A DNA stretch of 64,000 bases. Source: Pterobdella sp. o SKG-2022. Its lineage: Eukaryota > Annelida > Clitellata > Hirudinida > Piscicolidae. The stretch spans positions 30,132,875 through 30,196,874 of the forward strand of contig OZ038320.1 in assembly GCA_964035795.1 (NCBI GenBank). The letters are read 5' to 3'. How positions within the stretch are numbered: the first letter of the stretch is position 1; the number at the start of each line of letters is the position of its first letter. The notes under the pieces are model-generated. The model ran no database searches and was not told the origin of the DNA. It saw only the letters and a program-made list of their open reading frames with translations. This document shows positions 37,801 through 52,600 of this stretch, in pieces. The position numbers were made by a program, and so were the translations under genes.

Positions 37801-40648
37801 GTATCATAACTACATATTTCTTAAGCAATTTTTTGTTACCACTAATTATTAGATTAATAATACATAAGTGCCAAAATTTGGACACTATTAATTTAGAATG
37901 TAAGACTTTCTTACGAAAAGCTTAGTAAAGTTAGTTTAATAGAAACTTTGTGTTTGTTTGACATACTAGAGACATTAGCTTCAAATAGTTTCTCACGAAA
38001 TCTGACATTATAGGTTGAAGGTTACACATGTGTAATGAAAGTTTTATAACATAATTTTAATTCTTAAAATACTGCCAAGTGCAAATAAAATTATTAACTT
38101 TTGAGTCTTGTTTCAATTTAATATCTTTCGGTCAATCTTAAGGATTTTTCAAACTTATCTTTTCAAGTATTATTTATAGATTAATTTATACAAAAATAAG
38201 AAATTAATAATTGAATTATTTGAAATTTTACTTTTAGTTCATGTTTTTTTCTATTTTTCATGAGTTCTTTTTCACAGTTTATATGATTGTTATTACCTTC
38301 AAATTTAATAACCGTAAGACTTGTTTTTAATTAATATGAAATGCAAATAATAGTTATAGACTTGCTTTTAATATTAAAGATACGATTTTGACTATTTTTT
38401 TCTCATTAAAACACTAGCTTGCTACAAATTTAACGTAACGAAAACACTGTGGAACAGGTGCTAATTGACGGCCCACACGGGATCGAACCCAGTAACTTTA
38501 GATGAGTAATCTAATGCTCAACCACTGAGCTATAAGGTCGAAGTTTCGTTCTTTAAATTAAATTAAATATTCGCTTAGTAGGAAACTGAAACTCCCAACC
38601 TTAAAATTATGTTTCTAAGCATATCTGTTTGATTTTTCGAACTCTTTATTCTGGTCTCAAGTGATATCAAATTTTATGTTTCATTTAACCGCCTTCAACA
38701 TCTTGGTTTATACTAAGCTATAGTATTTCATTACTAAGTTTTAATACTTAGCTTCTAAGGTGTATCGTATTAATTTTGGCCAATATTTAATGGATTTTCA
38801 ATCTCATGATTACATAACTAAAACATTGCATGATTTAAGGACTCTAACAACAAGCGTTGTTTTTAAAATTTACGATTCAGAGCCAAGTAACATTTGAATG
38901 GAAATTAACATAAATTATTAATATGTATAATAATTGAACATTTTTATTTTTGCTCATATTTTTTTCGTTTATTGCTTTTTAACTAAGAAAATAATTTGCT
39001 TTTAATATTTATTTGTGGAAGTTGAAAACGATAATTTTCTTCCGTATGCATAAATTTTTATTACAAATGGGTTTTATTATTTAAAGTAAATTAAAGTTGA
39101 GTTTGTATAGCGTTTTTCTTCTTTTGAACAAAATGCACGGATGTTACAAAAAACACATTTCCAGCACTTCTCCGTGGGTTAAAATACACGAAACACTAAA
39201 TTTTACTCAATGTTGATCTAAAATTTGTATAGTAATATTAATGATACTAATAATTTTAAATCTTCTTTATTTCAATTGTTTTTTGTTTTTTCTAGATGTC
39301 AGCAAACTTTTTTTTATTTGAACCTGCTTCATTATCTGTAGTTCGAGCAGGAGAGTGGCGCAGAAAGCTTGTCAGGCGTGTACCAAAAGATAACTAGTGG
39401 CTCGTCACTGGATAATGAACGATGGTTTATATAATTAGCATAATGCTCTAACAATTGATTTATAAGAATCCACATACCTCTTTGATAATATTTTTCTATT
39501 TTTATAATTTTTGGCGTTTTAAAAATCTTTGTGTCTTTTCCACATCACCCTCCTCGCTAAACCTCAGTAAATCATTCTGACGTGTTGACCATAAAGTTAA
39601 TTTTTTGCTCTGAAATGTACGCAGTTCGTGAAGCTCCACATCAAAGCAGGCTGTCTCTCTGCTGGCGTTGTGTAGTGCTGTTTGAAACCACCATACTTCT
39701 GTTTTTAGTTTATTTAAACATGATTAAACCTTATGAAATTTCTCGCATACATTAAACTGTGATTCTTTTTCAAGAAGAGAGCTTTAAACACCCTGAGGAA
39801 TACATCAAGGCAGTGTTTCTTGATTTCAGTTATTTTAAGCTTATTAGTAAAAGCACTTGCTTTTAAAACGCTTTTGGTACTTTATGAAAAAAGCTAAATA
39901 TTTTTTTTTAATATCCCTAATGGCTTCTGGGTGGAGAATTCTTATTGGTTGTGTGTGTTTACTCAAAAAATGGAGATTTGCACATCTTTCAAAATTATTT
40001 TATTTTTAAAACTATTTCAGTTCTTTGAGGTCTTCCGCCTTTTTTGAAACTATTTTTCATTACTAATGTAAGTCTTATCTGGTAATCCACTTTTAATTAA
40101 TATAATATTCAGTGGTAATCATTTAGCTTATGATGTGTTTGGAAGATTTTTTGCATGAAGCCTGTTATTGTTTAACAAATATAACTTCATGGTATTCGTT
40201 AGGATATTCAACATGTTTAATACTCTGCCTATATTGTGAGCAACATTTTACTGAATTGGAACTGTGAAAAATGTCCAAAACTCCCTTACAAAAGAAAATA
40301 GAAAAGTCTAATCTGATATTATCAAAACATATGGGCTTAAAAATTTTATCAATTACTTTTCAAAAATTTGGATTTAATTCCGATAACATTTTTATATTTG
40401 AGTTTCACAGAATGAGTAAGCTTTTGAATAAGGCTTCCTGAAAAAAAATTTAATTTTATTCGAAAAATTTAATTTGAATCAAGATTTTAGCCAGAATTTA
40501 ATTGTTAGATGCTTCTATGGTTTCATTAACATTGACGTGACCAAATAAAATATTTAAATATTTCAGAACAAGGGACGTACATAGTGACACAATTGGGAAA
40601 GATATGCTTATAATCTTCCTAAACAAAATGGTGTCATTTTGCTTATAG
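34805..40648. other. Spacer upstream of the nuclear receptor gene
   Basis: No gene is supported. Apart from the SINE at 38421-38540, I see only AT-rich sequence. A stretch at 39347-39376 (GAGTGGCGCAGAAAG) faintly resembles the start of an initiator tRNA but does not fold as one. Confidence 0.4.
38421..38540 (-). mobile_element. tRNA-derived SINE
   Basis: Minus-strand copy with a good A box (TAGCTCAGTGG), an anticodon arm TTAGA-TTACTCA-TCTAA and the B box GGTTCGATCCCG, followed by the family tail (CACCTGTTCCACAGTG, CGTTACGTTAAATTTGTAGC). The loop here would present ACT rather than the AAT of the copy at 9723. It lacks the longer 3' segment seen at 14343 and 57761. Confidence 0.8.
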
Positions 40649-40671
40649 AGTTTTCAAAGAATTCAACAAAA

Positions 40672-43600
40672 ATGGAAAATGCCTTATTTAAAAAAAAACA
40701 TAAATTAGAAATGTCAAATAATGTCAATGAAAAAAACAATTTAGATATATTAAAAGGAGATCAACAAACTGAGGGGAGGTTACGAGATAAAGATCTGTAC
40801 GCAGAGAAGACCGATGTGATAAATAGTGAATTTACCTTTGACTATTTAAAAAATAGAAAAGACGACCAGTTTTCAAAAAAAGATAATTTTCCAGCCCAAT
40901 TTACAAAATCTTATGATGAAAGGGTGTTGGAAGATCAAAGTGCTTTGTCAAGTCCCAAAAAAGAAAATAACTTTAATAATCATAGGCAATTGAAAAGTCT
41001 TAATAAAAAATTGTTTAAAACTAACAATGCTTTAAAAGAAACAGATAATGACAAGAAAATTACACAAAACAATGGTTATTTTGAAAATTCTGAAAACGAA
41101 GTCAAAAACGAAGCATCAAACGATAATGAGAGCTCCCAAGATAGAAATAAAGACAAAGAACCACGGCAAAATAGCGATGGAGTTGTTATGTTGGACGGGC
41201 AGCTGTGCAAAGTGTGCGGAGATTCATCTGTCAGTTCTCTTTTCGGATCGGTCGTGTGTGTGCCGTGCAAGGTAGTTTTGTGTTTAATTTGTTCATGAGT
41301 ACAACTAAATACAATATGGTCTTTTAGAGATTTTAGTTCAGACTTTCCAGAAGACCATATATTTGTTCAGACAAATAATTATCAAATTCAATTTGGGTTT
41401 TTTGCTTACCAATAGTGATCGGATTAGTTCAATTTAAAATTCTATGAAAACAACTTTCAAAACCTCATCAAAATTCAATGAGGTTGTTTTTTCTGTTTTT
41501 CTTCACTTTTTCACGGGTTTTTATAGCGTTTTTTAATAGATCTCAAAATCTTCAATACATTTTCTTCACTTTGTTTGAAAATCGTATACTAAACTATTTA
41601 AACTCTTTGATTATGCCATCGAGTCAAAAACTAGTTTTCGATCCGTGAAAATATAAAGTCATGACCTGTTTAAGGCTTGTGATTATCGATAACTATAGCT
41701 ATTTTGATTTAAATACATGCCTTCTTAGTTTCTTTATTGACGTTAAGTTAAAAAAAAGGTACAGTTTTTTGGGAATTACTCATAAAATGTTTCATAATTG
41801 CTTCTGTCAACATCATTACAAAAATGGAATTCATTCAGCATTAAATCTCTGGCTTATAAATTTATATTGAGACTGACCATAACAGGAATATGTAAATTAA
41901 AATAAAGTTTTTAATGACTTTCAGAGCATTTTTTTTCAGAATTTTTTCGTTTATAACTACTTCTCACAATATATGAAACAAATATTAATGTGAAGTTCAC
42001 ATCAAAACTCCTTCAGACGTTTTTTCTGCGCTACGGCCTAGACTGCAAAAATTTCAAGTGCAAGGCGTCAGGAAATTGCGTAATTACTCCTCAAAACAGA
42101 ACCAAGTGCAAGTACTGCCGATACAAGAAATGCAGCGAGATTGGGATGTGGAAAAAAGGTAACTCTATGATTAATTATTTTGATTAGTTACTAATTTCAT
42201 TTGATGCTGCCAACTATTTTGTAGGGATGAAATTTATGAATTTTGCATGCTGTTTACATATTCGATTCATTTAGCTATATTTTGTTCATCAAGTTAAGTT
42301 TATTTAATAAGATTCAATTATTGATAGAAAATATTTGTTCCCAAGCAGCTTTATTCAGCCTAAGTCACATGCTGTTAGCATTCGGAGTTGTGTAGTGGTA
42401 TACATTCCTTCAATAAAATCAGACCATTTTGATTTCGTTTTTTACTTTCTCCTCCATATATACGTAGATGAAAGTTCAGCTTAGAGGACATGAATCAATA
42501 TTAATATACAATAGGTTTGCTATATTGAAGTATGTAAACGTTTCAATTTGTTTACCCATGATAAGTAACCAAACACGCTAAACCATTGAGCTAGTTGAAC
42601 TTTTAAAATGATTTTTTTTAAATTAACGTTTGAGTTTTTATCGAAATAGATAAAAATAATATTGATTTTATATTTTTAAATTTTCAAAGTGATATTTGAA
42701 TTTAAAATATATTTTTTTATTGTCTTTTAGTTTATCTGTATTCAATTCAACTCTATTCTTATCCTAGCGTATTTATATTCAAAATCCATTTAAAAATGAA
42801 AGCTTTAAATAAATTTTGTTAATAAAGGCCATTTCTAGCTTATTTCATTTTCATGGTGGTTCTTCTCATTGCTGATAGGCTACGTGTTAAAACACAATTC
42901 TTCTAGTACTTGCTTTTTATTTGGTTTAATTAAAATATTGATAAAAAAGGGAACGATTTTAATGAAAATCATTTTTTCAATTTTTAACACAGCAAACACT
43001 AAATTCTATCAAACAAAATTGCCTTAAAGCTTAATTTAAATTATCAAAACAATTTTCTCATGGCAGTAATTTGCAGGATATGAACAAAGTGCACTGGTTT
43101 CAACTAAAAATCAAGGCCATATTTTGCAAAATTTGTCGTCTTCTATAATGTTTCCGTTGAACAACTTTTTGAGTTTTAGTAAAGAAAAACCAATCCAACT
43201 AGGGTTTGTTAAGAAAAGAACTGAAAGACAGGCTCCCATTTTGCACAAAATGATGAAGAAATATTTGGAAAGCATTGAAACTCATAGGAATTACCAAATA
43301 AAAATTGATATCCATGGCTTATTACTAAGGCTCTCTGTATTCCATGTTGAAGACACATCACCACATCATAACCTTTTTAAGGGTATACATAGAGAAAGAC
43401 TTTTTGAAAATATACGGCCTAACATGATGAGAAAGAAAAGCTCTAATCATCTCATCAATTCACAATCCAGTCTTTGAGAATGTGAGCTAAACTTAGAGAG
43501 CTTCCTTCCAAATTCAAAGCAAAATCTAGTTTTTTTTATAGTTTTGTTGGTCCAGTTATTTGTACTAGATAAGGTTCTCAGTACTTAATATCATTTTTTA

Positions 43601-46600
43601 TTTCCATAATGCAAGTTCTGCCTACAAAAAGCTTTGTTGCTCAATAAACCTTGGTGTTTGGGTCTATAACAGGCTATTTTACTTCATTAAGTATAGTTTA
43701 TTTGAAAATAACCTGTTTAGCTTTTGTGATAATTTAGTAGAAAATGCACAAAAGATAAGAGAAAGTGGACTTTTTATAACGCTTTTTACATGCCAATCAG
43801 AGGACTTTCTATAAATTAATGGTATATTGAACCCACTATGTTAAGTGTCGGTCAGAAACCAGATCGAACCGGTTTCTTATATTACCAGTTTTATACTCAA
43901 AAATTGAATTTAAAAAGAAGAGGTTGAAACCGTGTCTGAATGTTGACGTTTCTTTCCACAACATAATGTTTTAATTTGAAGTCGAGTCTTCATATTGCGC
44001 ATCATGTACGAGCACTCATTTTTGTTTGGTATGTCTTATACCGGTTATTCTTCAGTTTTTAATAGAATACATTGTTTGTGATGAGTTTTTGAGCTTTTAA
44101 TATTTGATTATAGCTACTAATTTATTAACATAATTAAAACATATGTCTTGCACACCAATGTTGAACTGCATCCAAGTTAGTGCCTCTAGTTATAGGCTGC
44201 TTTTTTCTAATAAGCTGGATAAAAATAGAACTAGTTAAAAGGTATTAAGAGACTGATATTTTGGTATTTTTTTTATTTTGCTGAGCGGATAATTCTATCT
44301 TAAAACAGCAACTTCTCAAGTGTGGGAACCCGATACTTTTTTTTAATAGTTAGCTCAGCCAGGCAATCTATAAAATTTGTCCCAATTAAAATGGTCCTTT
44401 TACTAGTTGCAACATAGGCCGACTACTTTTAACCCAAGTTACTAGGACATGTACAGAATTAATATTATAAAGCACTCAAAAAAAATATATGTACATTCAT
44501 ATATGTACATAAACAAGTCAAAAGTCAATAGCTATTATTCTGTTTTTAGAATCAAAATATTGGCGATAATAATGGTTTTGCAATACTAGCTTTCGAATGC
44601 ATAGTTTTGTAGCCTTCTATTATATTTTCAGTTTTGTCGAAATTTTTTTTGAATAATTTATATTTCATTGCTATTTAGTAGCAATGTAATGTTACATACA
44701 CTTTTTGGCCTGAACCTCGTTTTCGTGATTTAAAAAACTTTTAGCTGTGTCCATGTTAGAAAATCTTCGTTTTCGGGAAGTTCAGGCGATCGTTTTGTCT
44801 AGCACAGTTCATATGCTAGAAAATCAACTATCGACCCAATCAAGAATCAGTTTTTTCATTTACCTTATTTTATTGGGTATGATCACGGTAATATCAAATC
44901 AAAGAAAAACTTATTGTTATTGTATTTGCACCAGAAACCGGGAGGGATAGGTGCATTAAGAACAGTAAATAATAAAACTCTTTATAGCAAGTCATTGTCT
45001 TTAATATGTTTTTAAAACCTAAAATCGTCATTACTTTATTAGATGTTATCAAGAAATTCCACCAAGGCCATTCAAAAGAGCATGTGTTGACTTGATTGAT
45101 AGATCTAAATATAACTTAAATGTTATAATAGCCATCATGTTTTTGTTTTCACTTGTGGCATTGAAGATAAGCATCTCTAATCAATTCACAGCTCGCACGT
45201 CGGAAGTGATGATGAAGGAAGGCCAGCATGCGTGTGTGGTGTGCTCCGACCTCGCTAACGGTGTTCACTTTGGAGCTGTGACGTGTGAAGGATGCAAGGT
45301 AGTTTCGGTTTTTGATCTCAATAATGCCTTGAAAATAATGTATTAAATAAATTTCTAATTAAAGAACTCAACTAAATAGGGAATGCCTATATCAAAAAGC
45401 TTTGTATCTTCTAACTATGAAGTTGTGTTCTCTTAACTTTTCCATTTTAAATTAATGCTATGCATTAAACTCTCAAGGATTTCATTGGATTTTAGTTTAT
45501 TATGTTAATCATTTATTTAACAATTTTATTAAGTTAAGACAATCTGTGTATTGGCATTATAAATAGTCTAAAATTTTTATGCAACTATTTACGAGATGTT
45601 TCATTTAGGCAATATGTACATTTTAACTTCAAAACATCGTATTTTCTTTCGTAAACTTTTTAAATTCCTCTGTTCTAGAATAACAAGTTTAGTACAGTTA
45701 TTTTCAACTGAATTCTCTTTATAGTCCGTTTTTCTTTTATCAAAAGCAGGGCTTTTTGAAAGAATTCTTTGGAAATTGATCTGTCATTCATGAATCCGCG
45801 TTCAACTTTTATGTTGCTTAATAAATGCTTTTTTCAAATTTTTCATGGTCTACCCGGTTTCTTTTGTGTGTAATCTTGCCCCAACCTTCTCAGTTGCATG
45901 ATCCATTTAGGCTACACTACAAGGCAGCGATCACAGCTGAAGTTAAAAATCTAAACACAAAAAATCTTTCATGTTACTGCATTTTTTGACATCCACTGTA
46001 AGCACCCTCTACAGTAAAATATTTTTAAAAACTGATTTTTGACATACTTTCCAAGATCCAACACCACATCAAGCTTCAAACCAACAACCATCAGATTTTT
46101 GTCTTATTACTTCACCCGCAACCTCTTCTACGTTCCTAATGCCTGTCTTCAACTTTGCGTTTATGGGCTGAGCATTATCCATCAAATCTAATGCATATAA
46201 TAGCTTCTAAAACCAACATGTGCGGACATATTTAAAGCTTTCAACGCAAACACAAAAAACAATAACCTTGTGACAGAACCTCGGTGAACACCTGCTTCTA
46301 CATTAAGTGGTTTATTATAGACTTATCTTGCTTTTCATTCACTTGTATTGATTTCGAGCTCTATTATAATTATCATTTCTTAAACTTGGCACATTTATTC
46401 GATTCGTTTCACCATCTACTTTATAAGACCATAGTATTTCATGATGAGATCAAAATTTAAGAAAATTATAAATTTTTGTTTGATAAAAAAATTTATTTAA
46501 CTGAAAATTATTTTAAATTAATTAAAAATAAACATTGACCAAGTGAAGCAAGCTACGTGCATATATACCGAAATTTTGAAATAAGTATATTGCCAATCAC

Positions 46601-49600
46601 ACGTCTTTTTAAATAGTAGGGTGATTGGGAATGCAAAAAAATGCTGAAGTTTGATTAAAACTAGTTACGCGCTTTGAGCTTTCTTCTAATGAACTGAACA
46701 CATTATAATAAGGCAAAACTTATCAAAAATACAGCTTTTGTTCTCAATTAATGTTTCTAAAAACGGTTTTAAAATTGAAGTTTCGTGAAAAACACATCAT
46801 TAAAGAATAACGATTTCTTCGAGAAAATTTTAAAACAAGCAGCATAAAATAAGTTTTGATTAGCTATTGAGCAAATTCCTTTAGCAATTGCATTTGAGTT
46901 GGTCTTTCAAAAAAAAGTTTCCAGATTCATTTATGTTTTTTGATAGATATAAATTTAACTTTTAGAATTTAGAGAAGTTTTGTTTATTTTTTTTAATTTC
47001 CGAAATCAATTCTCAAGTTTATGGTTCTATATTTTTATATTGCTATTAGAAAAGTTAAATAAATCCCCAACAATTAGTGGTATTAAGTAGGTTTTGCTTT
47101 AAATTGTGAAAATCAGTTTTTATCGCATAAACTCTTTCTGAATTTAATGATATTTTTAATTTGAAAAACTATTTAATTTTAAATTTAGTTTTCAATTCAC
47201 TTCAGGTATCATCTATACACGATTAATTTTCCGCTTTGAAACTCATTTAATCGTCCGTGAAACCTTCCATAAAAATAATTTTTGTTTTAAATTTCTAGTT
47301 TTAAAATGGACTTTTGATAGGAAAGTTAATCTTAGTCTTTTATTCTATGTCTTTAATTGTTCCATAAGCTTTCATCATTTAAATAAAATTTTGTAATTTT
47401 TTTTTTAAAATCACCTTTTAAATATTTTTCATAAATATTTTTCGTTTGAAATTTTAAAATAAAGCTTTCTTACATCTTTCAAAAAAAAAACTACTTTTCA
47501 AAAAGTTCAAGCTTTCGTCAGGTTTTGCACAAAATAACCATTAAATTTTAAATTAAAATCGCATCAATTACAACTTCTTCACTCACATATTTCCATCTTC
47601 AACTTAGAAATTCTTCCGACGAGGCTTGACAGAACATTCCTCTTACGCCTGCAAACAATTCAAAAGCTGTGAGATCAACCCCCAGACGAGAAATGCCTGT
47701 AGGTACTGCCGCTATCAAAAGTGCCTTAAAGTTGGCATGTCTCGGGAAGGTGGTTTTTGAATTAGTTTCTTGAAGATTTTTAAGGAACCACTTTGTATGC
47801 TTTTTAAAGCTTAATACATATATTTTTTAAGTAATTTTTTTTAGAAAACTTTTTTTTTGGAAGTTTTTTTATGAAAAGCATAAGGCTGATGGAAAGATCT
47901 TTTCATTTTTTATCAGTTAAGTTTTTCAAGGTCATTCGCCTTTTAATCTTTGAACGGTTAATTATTAACTGGTTTTTTTTAATAAGAAAGAATTGAAAAA
48001 TTCAATTCCTTTGTGGAATGATTATTCATAACTAGTTTTAAATCTGATATGGCATATCATTCAATATAATGAAAAGAAATTCCACCTAGGGTAATTTTTC
48101 TTTTATAAATTGAAATATTTGCAAAAATTGTGATGTGATTTTTAAAATAGCTACTTTTTCTTCAACCACGCAGCCATTAAAATGGGCAGACCCTCAAAGT
48201 CTAAAACTGATCTCAGGAAACTCTTGAAAAATTGTAACTATGTTGAATCAGTTATTGAAGACGCCGAGAAATCAACAAATAACGATACTAAAAATAGTTT
48301 TGAGGGATCTGGCCTTAATGAACACTTAAAAAAAGACCATTTATCGTTTGATTCAAAAGAACAAACAAGTTTGCGTAAGGTTGACAGAGAAACGGATTAT
48401 AAAAGTGACGCTGAAAATAAATTAACAAAAAACGTCAAAACTTATAATGATATAGATAATCCGATAGAAATGCTCAATAATGAGTCGATACCAGACGTTG
48501 AGTCTGCAAAAAATGCTAAAAGTGATGGATTTGATATGAAAAAAAATTTATTCAATCCAGTTGGCTCCACAACTGATTTGAACACAGTTTCTGCTGGTTG
48601 TTATAAGAATATCGAGAAATTAGCTTTCACAACTGAGGAGTTTACAAATATTGAAAACAATATCTACCCGCCAAGTGTTCAATCTTATAATTCTCCCAGT
48701 CGTATGCTTTGCGGCCAGAATTCATACAACCATGAAAACGACTTCAATAGCGAAAATAAGTTCAATAAAAAACTACCCTATGCTTTCTCACGTTTTCAAA
48801 ATGACCAATTGACTATTCCAAACAATTTTCATTATAATTTAGCGTTTTCTCGCAACTACGTAAAACCTTATCCATACATAGCAAAGTATCCATATGACAA
48901 TTACAATAAAACTGCGTATTACGGAAATAAAAGAGCAAATGCTATAAAAAATATTGATGCTAGAAACTTCAGTGATGTTTCCGTCAATCTCCATACTAAT
49001 TTTGATAAAATGAACTTCATCAACCATAAGGAAAAGAATAATCATAACACAGGAATATTCAACAAAAACGAAAAATCAATATACGACCCAGTGAACAATA
49101 ATACTATTTTTCAACGAAATGAAAATAATTTTTCTGGTTTTATAAGCGATTATTTGTCGAAAAACGGAAGATCAACCCATTTTTATGAAAGATCATTCTC
49201 ACCTTCGACAAAAAATAATGATTTTAATGATTTCAAGAATACGGAAAATTTGATTCTAAATAATAATAATAATAACCTCATGGTTAATGATTTCAGCCAA
49301 AATCGTAGTTTTCTTGAAAATAACCAAGAGAATATTAGAAACCAGGAAATGTTTGACGAAACAAATCAAAAGCAATTTTGCGAAAATACTTCAATGATCA
49401 AACCAAAATTTGAATACATTGAAGAGAAAAAAGATCTGCTTGATAAAAAGTTTAGCGAGCAGCTGAGGCAACAACAATCGAGCAGTTGCAAAAAACTTCC
49501 TAGAAGGTTATCCCACATGTCGTCCCTGAACTCTATCAAGACCCTCAAAGCAGAAGATTCTCAACTTAGCAGTTCTGACGACTTTGAAATCAATCTTTTT

Positions 49601-52600
49601 TCATCCTCTCAACCGAAATCTTCTGATAAGACATCTAATTTTGGCCTCACATCTTCACAAATTTTTGAAAGGCTTCAGAAAAAAGCTTTTTTAGACGAAA
49701 GTCAAGACTTGTGCACAACCACACCAGCTTCAAAGTTATCCAACGTGTCATCCTCGTTTTCTCTAGCACAGTTTCAAAAGCTTTCACAACTGTTACCATC
49801 ATTAGGGGATAGGTCTTCGCCATACAATCCCATCATGTCTCTTCTCACCAGTTGTTCCCTCTTCAATGAAGCCTCCAAAAACCCTTTCATGCCTTCTAAC
49901 AATCAATCTCAAACTAAATCTAAAGTGGCATATCTTATTGAAAACATCAAAGAAGATAGTTCTACTGACAAGGGTGATGGTAGCAATTCTTGCCTTAATC
50001 TGGAAAATTCTTCAAAATTTTTACTTCCTTCGAACAAGTTCAAAAAGAACTCGAGCATCTTGAAATTTCTCGGCTTGAAAGAAGAATTGAGAAATAAAGT
50101 ATGATAAGGAGTTTTATTCTTTAAACTTCAAAATCAATTATTTGTATAGTTATGTATTAAAGTGGAAACCTTTTATCTAGTGGTTCTTACATTATATAGT
50201 GTAATTAAGTCGCGACCTCAAAATCTGGTCATATCAATTAAGTTATTTAACATTCAACTATTTTTATCTAGCTTTCGAAAGTTTTTCGACCTAGTTTATT
50301 TAGATCATCCATTACTTGAAATATGTAATGAAAAAATATTTATTGTAAATCGCATTTATATATATAGCATGGAGTTTTTGTTTATCTTAGAATCGAAACT
50401 TCAATTTGAAAAACTCAATAAAAATGAAAATTCTCAATTGACACAAAGCTTTTGGATATATTTTATATCACCTATAAAATTTATTGAAAAGCTTTGTGTC
50501 AATTAAAAAATTTTAATTTTTTTTCGGATTCGCATATAACTCTAATCTAAAAAGATAACCTATGTACATTGATTGATACAGTTGATAGAGGAGTACTGGT
50601 TGACTTATGATCAGTTGCCCGATGAGAGTCTGATGCTGACTACTAAGCACTTTTCATGCATTTGCAACATAATCAAGGCTTATAAGAAGTTTCTCGAGTG
50701 CGGGTCAAACATCAACGCCACCCTCAAAAAAGAGCTTGAAGTAAGCTTTTAATGCTAACTTTTTGATGGAATTCATAATGCCAACAGTTTTTGTTTTGAG
50801 ATTTCATGTTTTTTTTATAGTTTTTTTTTTTTGAATTATTTTAAATAATTGTCATTTTCAAAAGATTTTAGCTTTGAGTTTGATTTCGCGGAATGAAAAG
50901 ATAAGTATTTTTTGATTTTCAAAATAGTTTGAATTGAGAAAAATCGAAATTTGAATAGATTTCTCTTTTGAAAACTTAAATATATATAAAGTGTAAAAAA
51001 CACCGAATAAATGCAGTACCAGATTTATTTTTTTTCAAATATTTTTGATGCTTTTTGATCATAAATCATAGTTCAACTGAAATTTCAATTTTCACATAAC
51101 TCTGTCTTTGAAATTAAATGCTTGAATTAAACACTGAATTTCAATCTACACAATTTATTTCTTTTCATTGATTTCTTTCCAATGTACTTTTATTTTTGAT
51201 TAAATTATTTTCAAATCGATTATATAAAATTAACTCATCTTTAGAATAATTTTCTTTTCATTAAATTATCTCAGAATAATTTTATTTTTTAAATATAATT
51301 ATCTTCATGATAATCATCTTTTTATCAAATTATCGATTAATTATATTTAAATTCAAAAGCACTGTGTAGTTAGATTGTATGATGGGAAGCTTTTCGTTAC
51401 AACTGTAATATTATTACTTGATAATTTTACGCTTTCAACAAAAAGCTTCGTATATTATATATAAAACCATTTGTTGAATAGTTTTTAGATTCATTGTTGT
51501 TGGCTTGAAGATTTTATAATCTTATTCCCATTATACATTTTTAATCAAAAGAAGAGGCTTTCAATTAACATGTTAATGTCAATCCCATCAAATTGAACAT
51601 TTAATAAAAATTGGCAGTTCAATATATAATTAAACTCGGCAGTTATGGAACCAGCAAAGTCAAGTCCCTCTGCAAGGCTCCATCTCGCTGCCTGAGTGGA
51701 TCCAAGTGAAGGTCATCCCTGTATACACTTTCTCATCCCTCATCTACTGCAAGTGCCTGCCTGGTTTGTTAGCATCTTCTTTATATCGTCATTAACATCA
51801 TTATTCATATCATCATCATCATACTCTTCATCATCAACATCATTATTATTTGTATTATGTTACTCATAATTATACTCATTATCATTTTTAGCATCATCAT
51901 CTTATCTTCAATAGGTTCCCTCATCAGCATCACCTCCATCACCATTGACAGAATGGATGTTTGTGTTTAGATTTTGGTTAATGAATGTTATAATGCCTTC
52001 ATTTTCCACTGATGAATAATAGATGAAAAATTAGTTATATTTGATATTTCAATTCCAAATTTCAACAGAACACAATATTTATTTGATATTTAAAACACAC
52101 TTTTGAGAATTTCAATTTATGAGTTCATTTTAGTGTAAATGATTTTCTTAGACACCTCAATGTATTTTTATGAGTAGATTTTAAGATTCTACATCAATTA
52201 TCTTCAATAAATTAGTTAACACTGCAAAAAAATCTAGTTTTTAACGATTTTAACCTTACTTTTAAACTTTAGCATAAAGCGTGCTAAATTTTTAAAAAAT
52301 TCTAACTTTTTGTCGCCTTAATAAATCAATTAAAAACCTCATATGATCGACAGAAAGTTTTAAAAAGTATTTTGTATAAATTTAAATCACTTTTCTAGGT
52401 TTCACGGAACTTCCTCAAGCCGACCAGGCTACGCTGATCCGACTGGGACAGACACAAAGTAGGATTTTGTTGGCAGCTATCCACTGGTTCAACCCTCAGA
52501 AAGGTGCTTTTGATGACTTCTTATCGTGGAGACCAATGGACCTTTTCAAAAAATCTTTGCTGTCTTACGCAAAAAAGATTCAACTATTACAATTGGATTT

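Noticed and set aside
39347..39420. Initiator tRNA-like sequence
   Set aside because: Only the first 15 or so bases resemble the tRNA; the anticodon arm and B box cannot be drawn.
42556..42600. Another SINE head (ACCATTGAGCTAG)
   Set aside because: Too short and lacking the B box and tail; at best a very old fragment.
43124..43477. Exon 3 of the nuclear receptor continuing to its stop as the end of a separate short receptor
   Set aside because: A donor at 43383 joins in phase to the second DBD exon on the same strand, and the two DBDs share exon structure. The alternative is kept as a refutation test.
45092..45191. Independent start codon (ATG 45092) for a second nuclear receptor
   Set aside because: The upstream hydrophobic reading is separated from the DBD by a good acceptor (TTCACAG at 45191), so it reads as intron.
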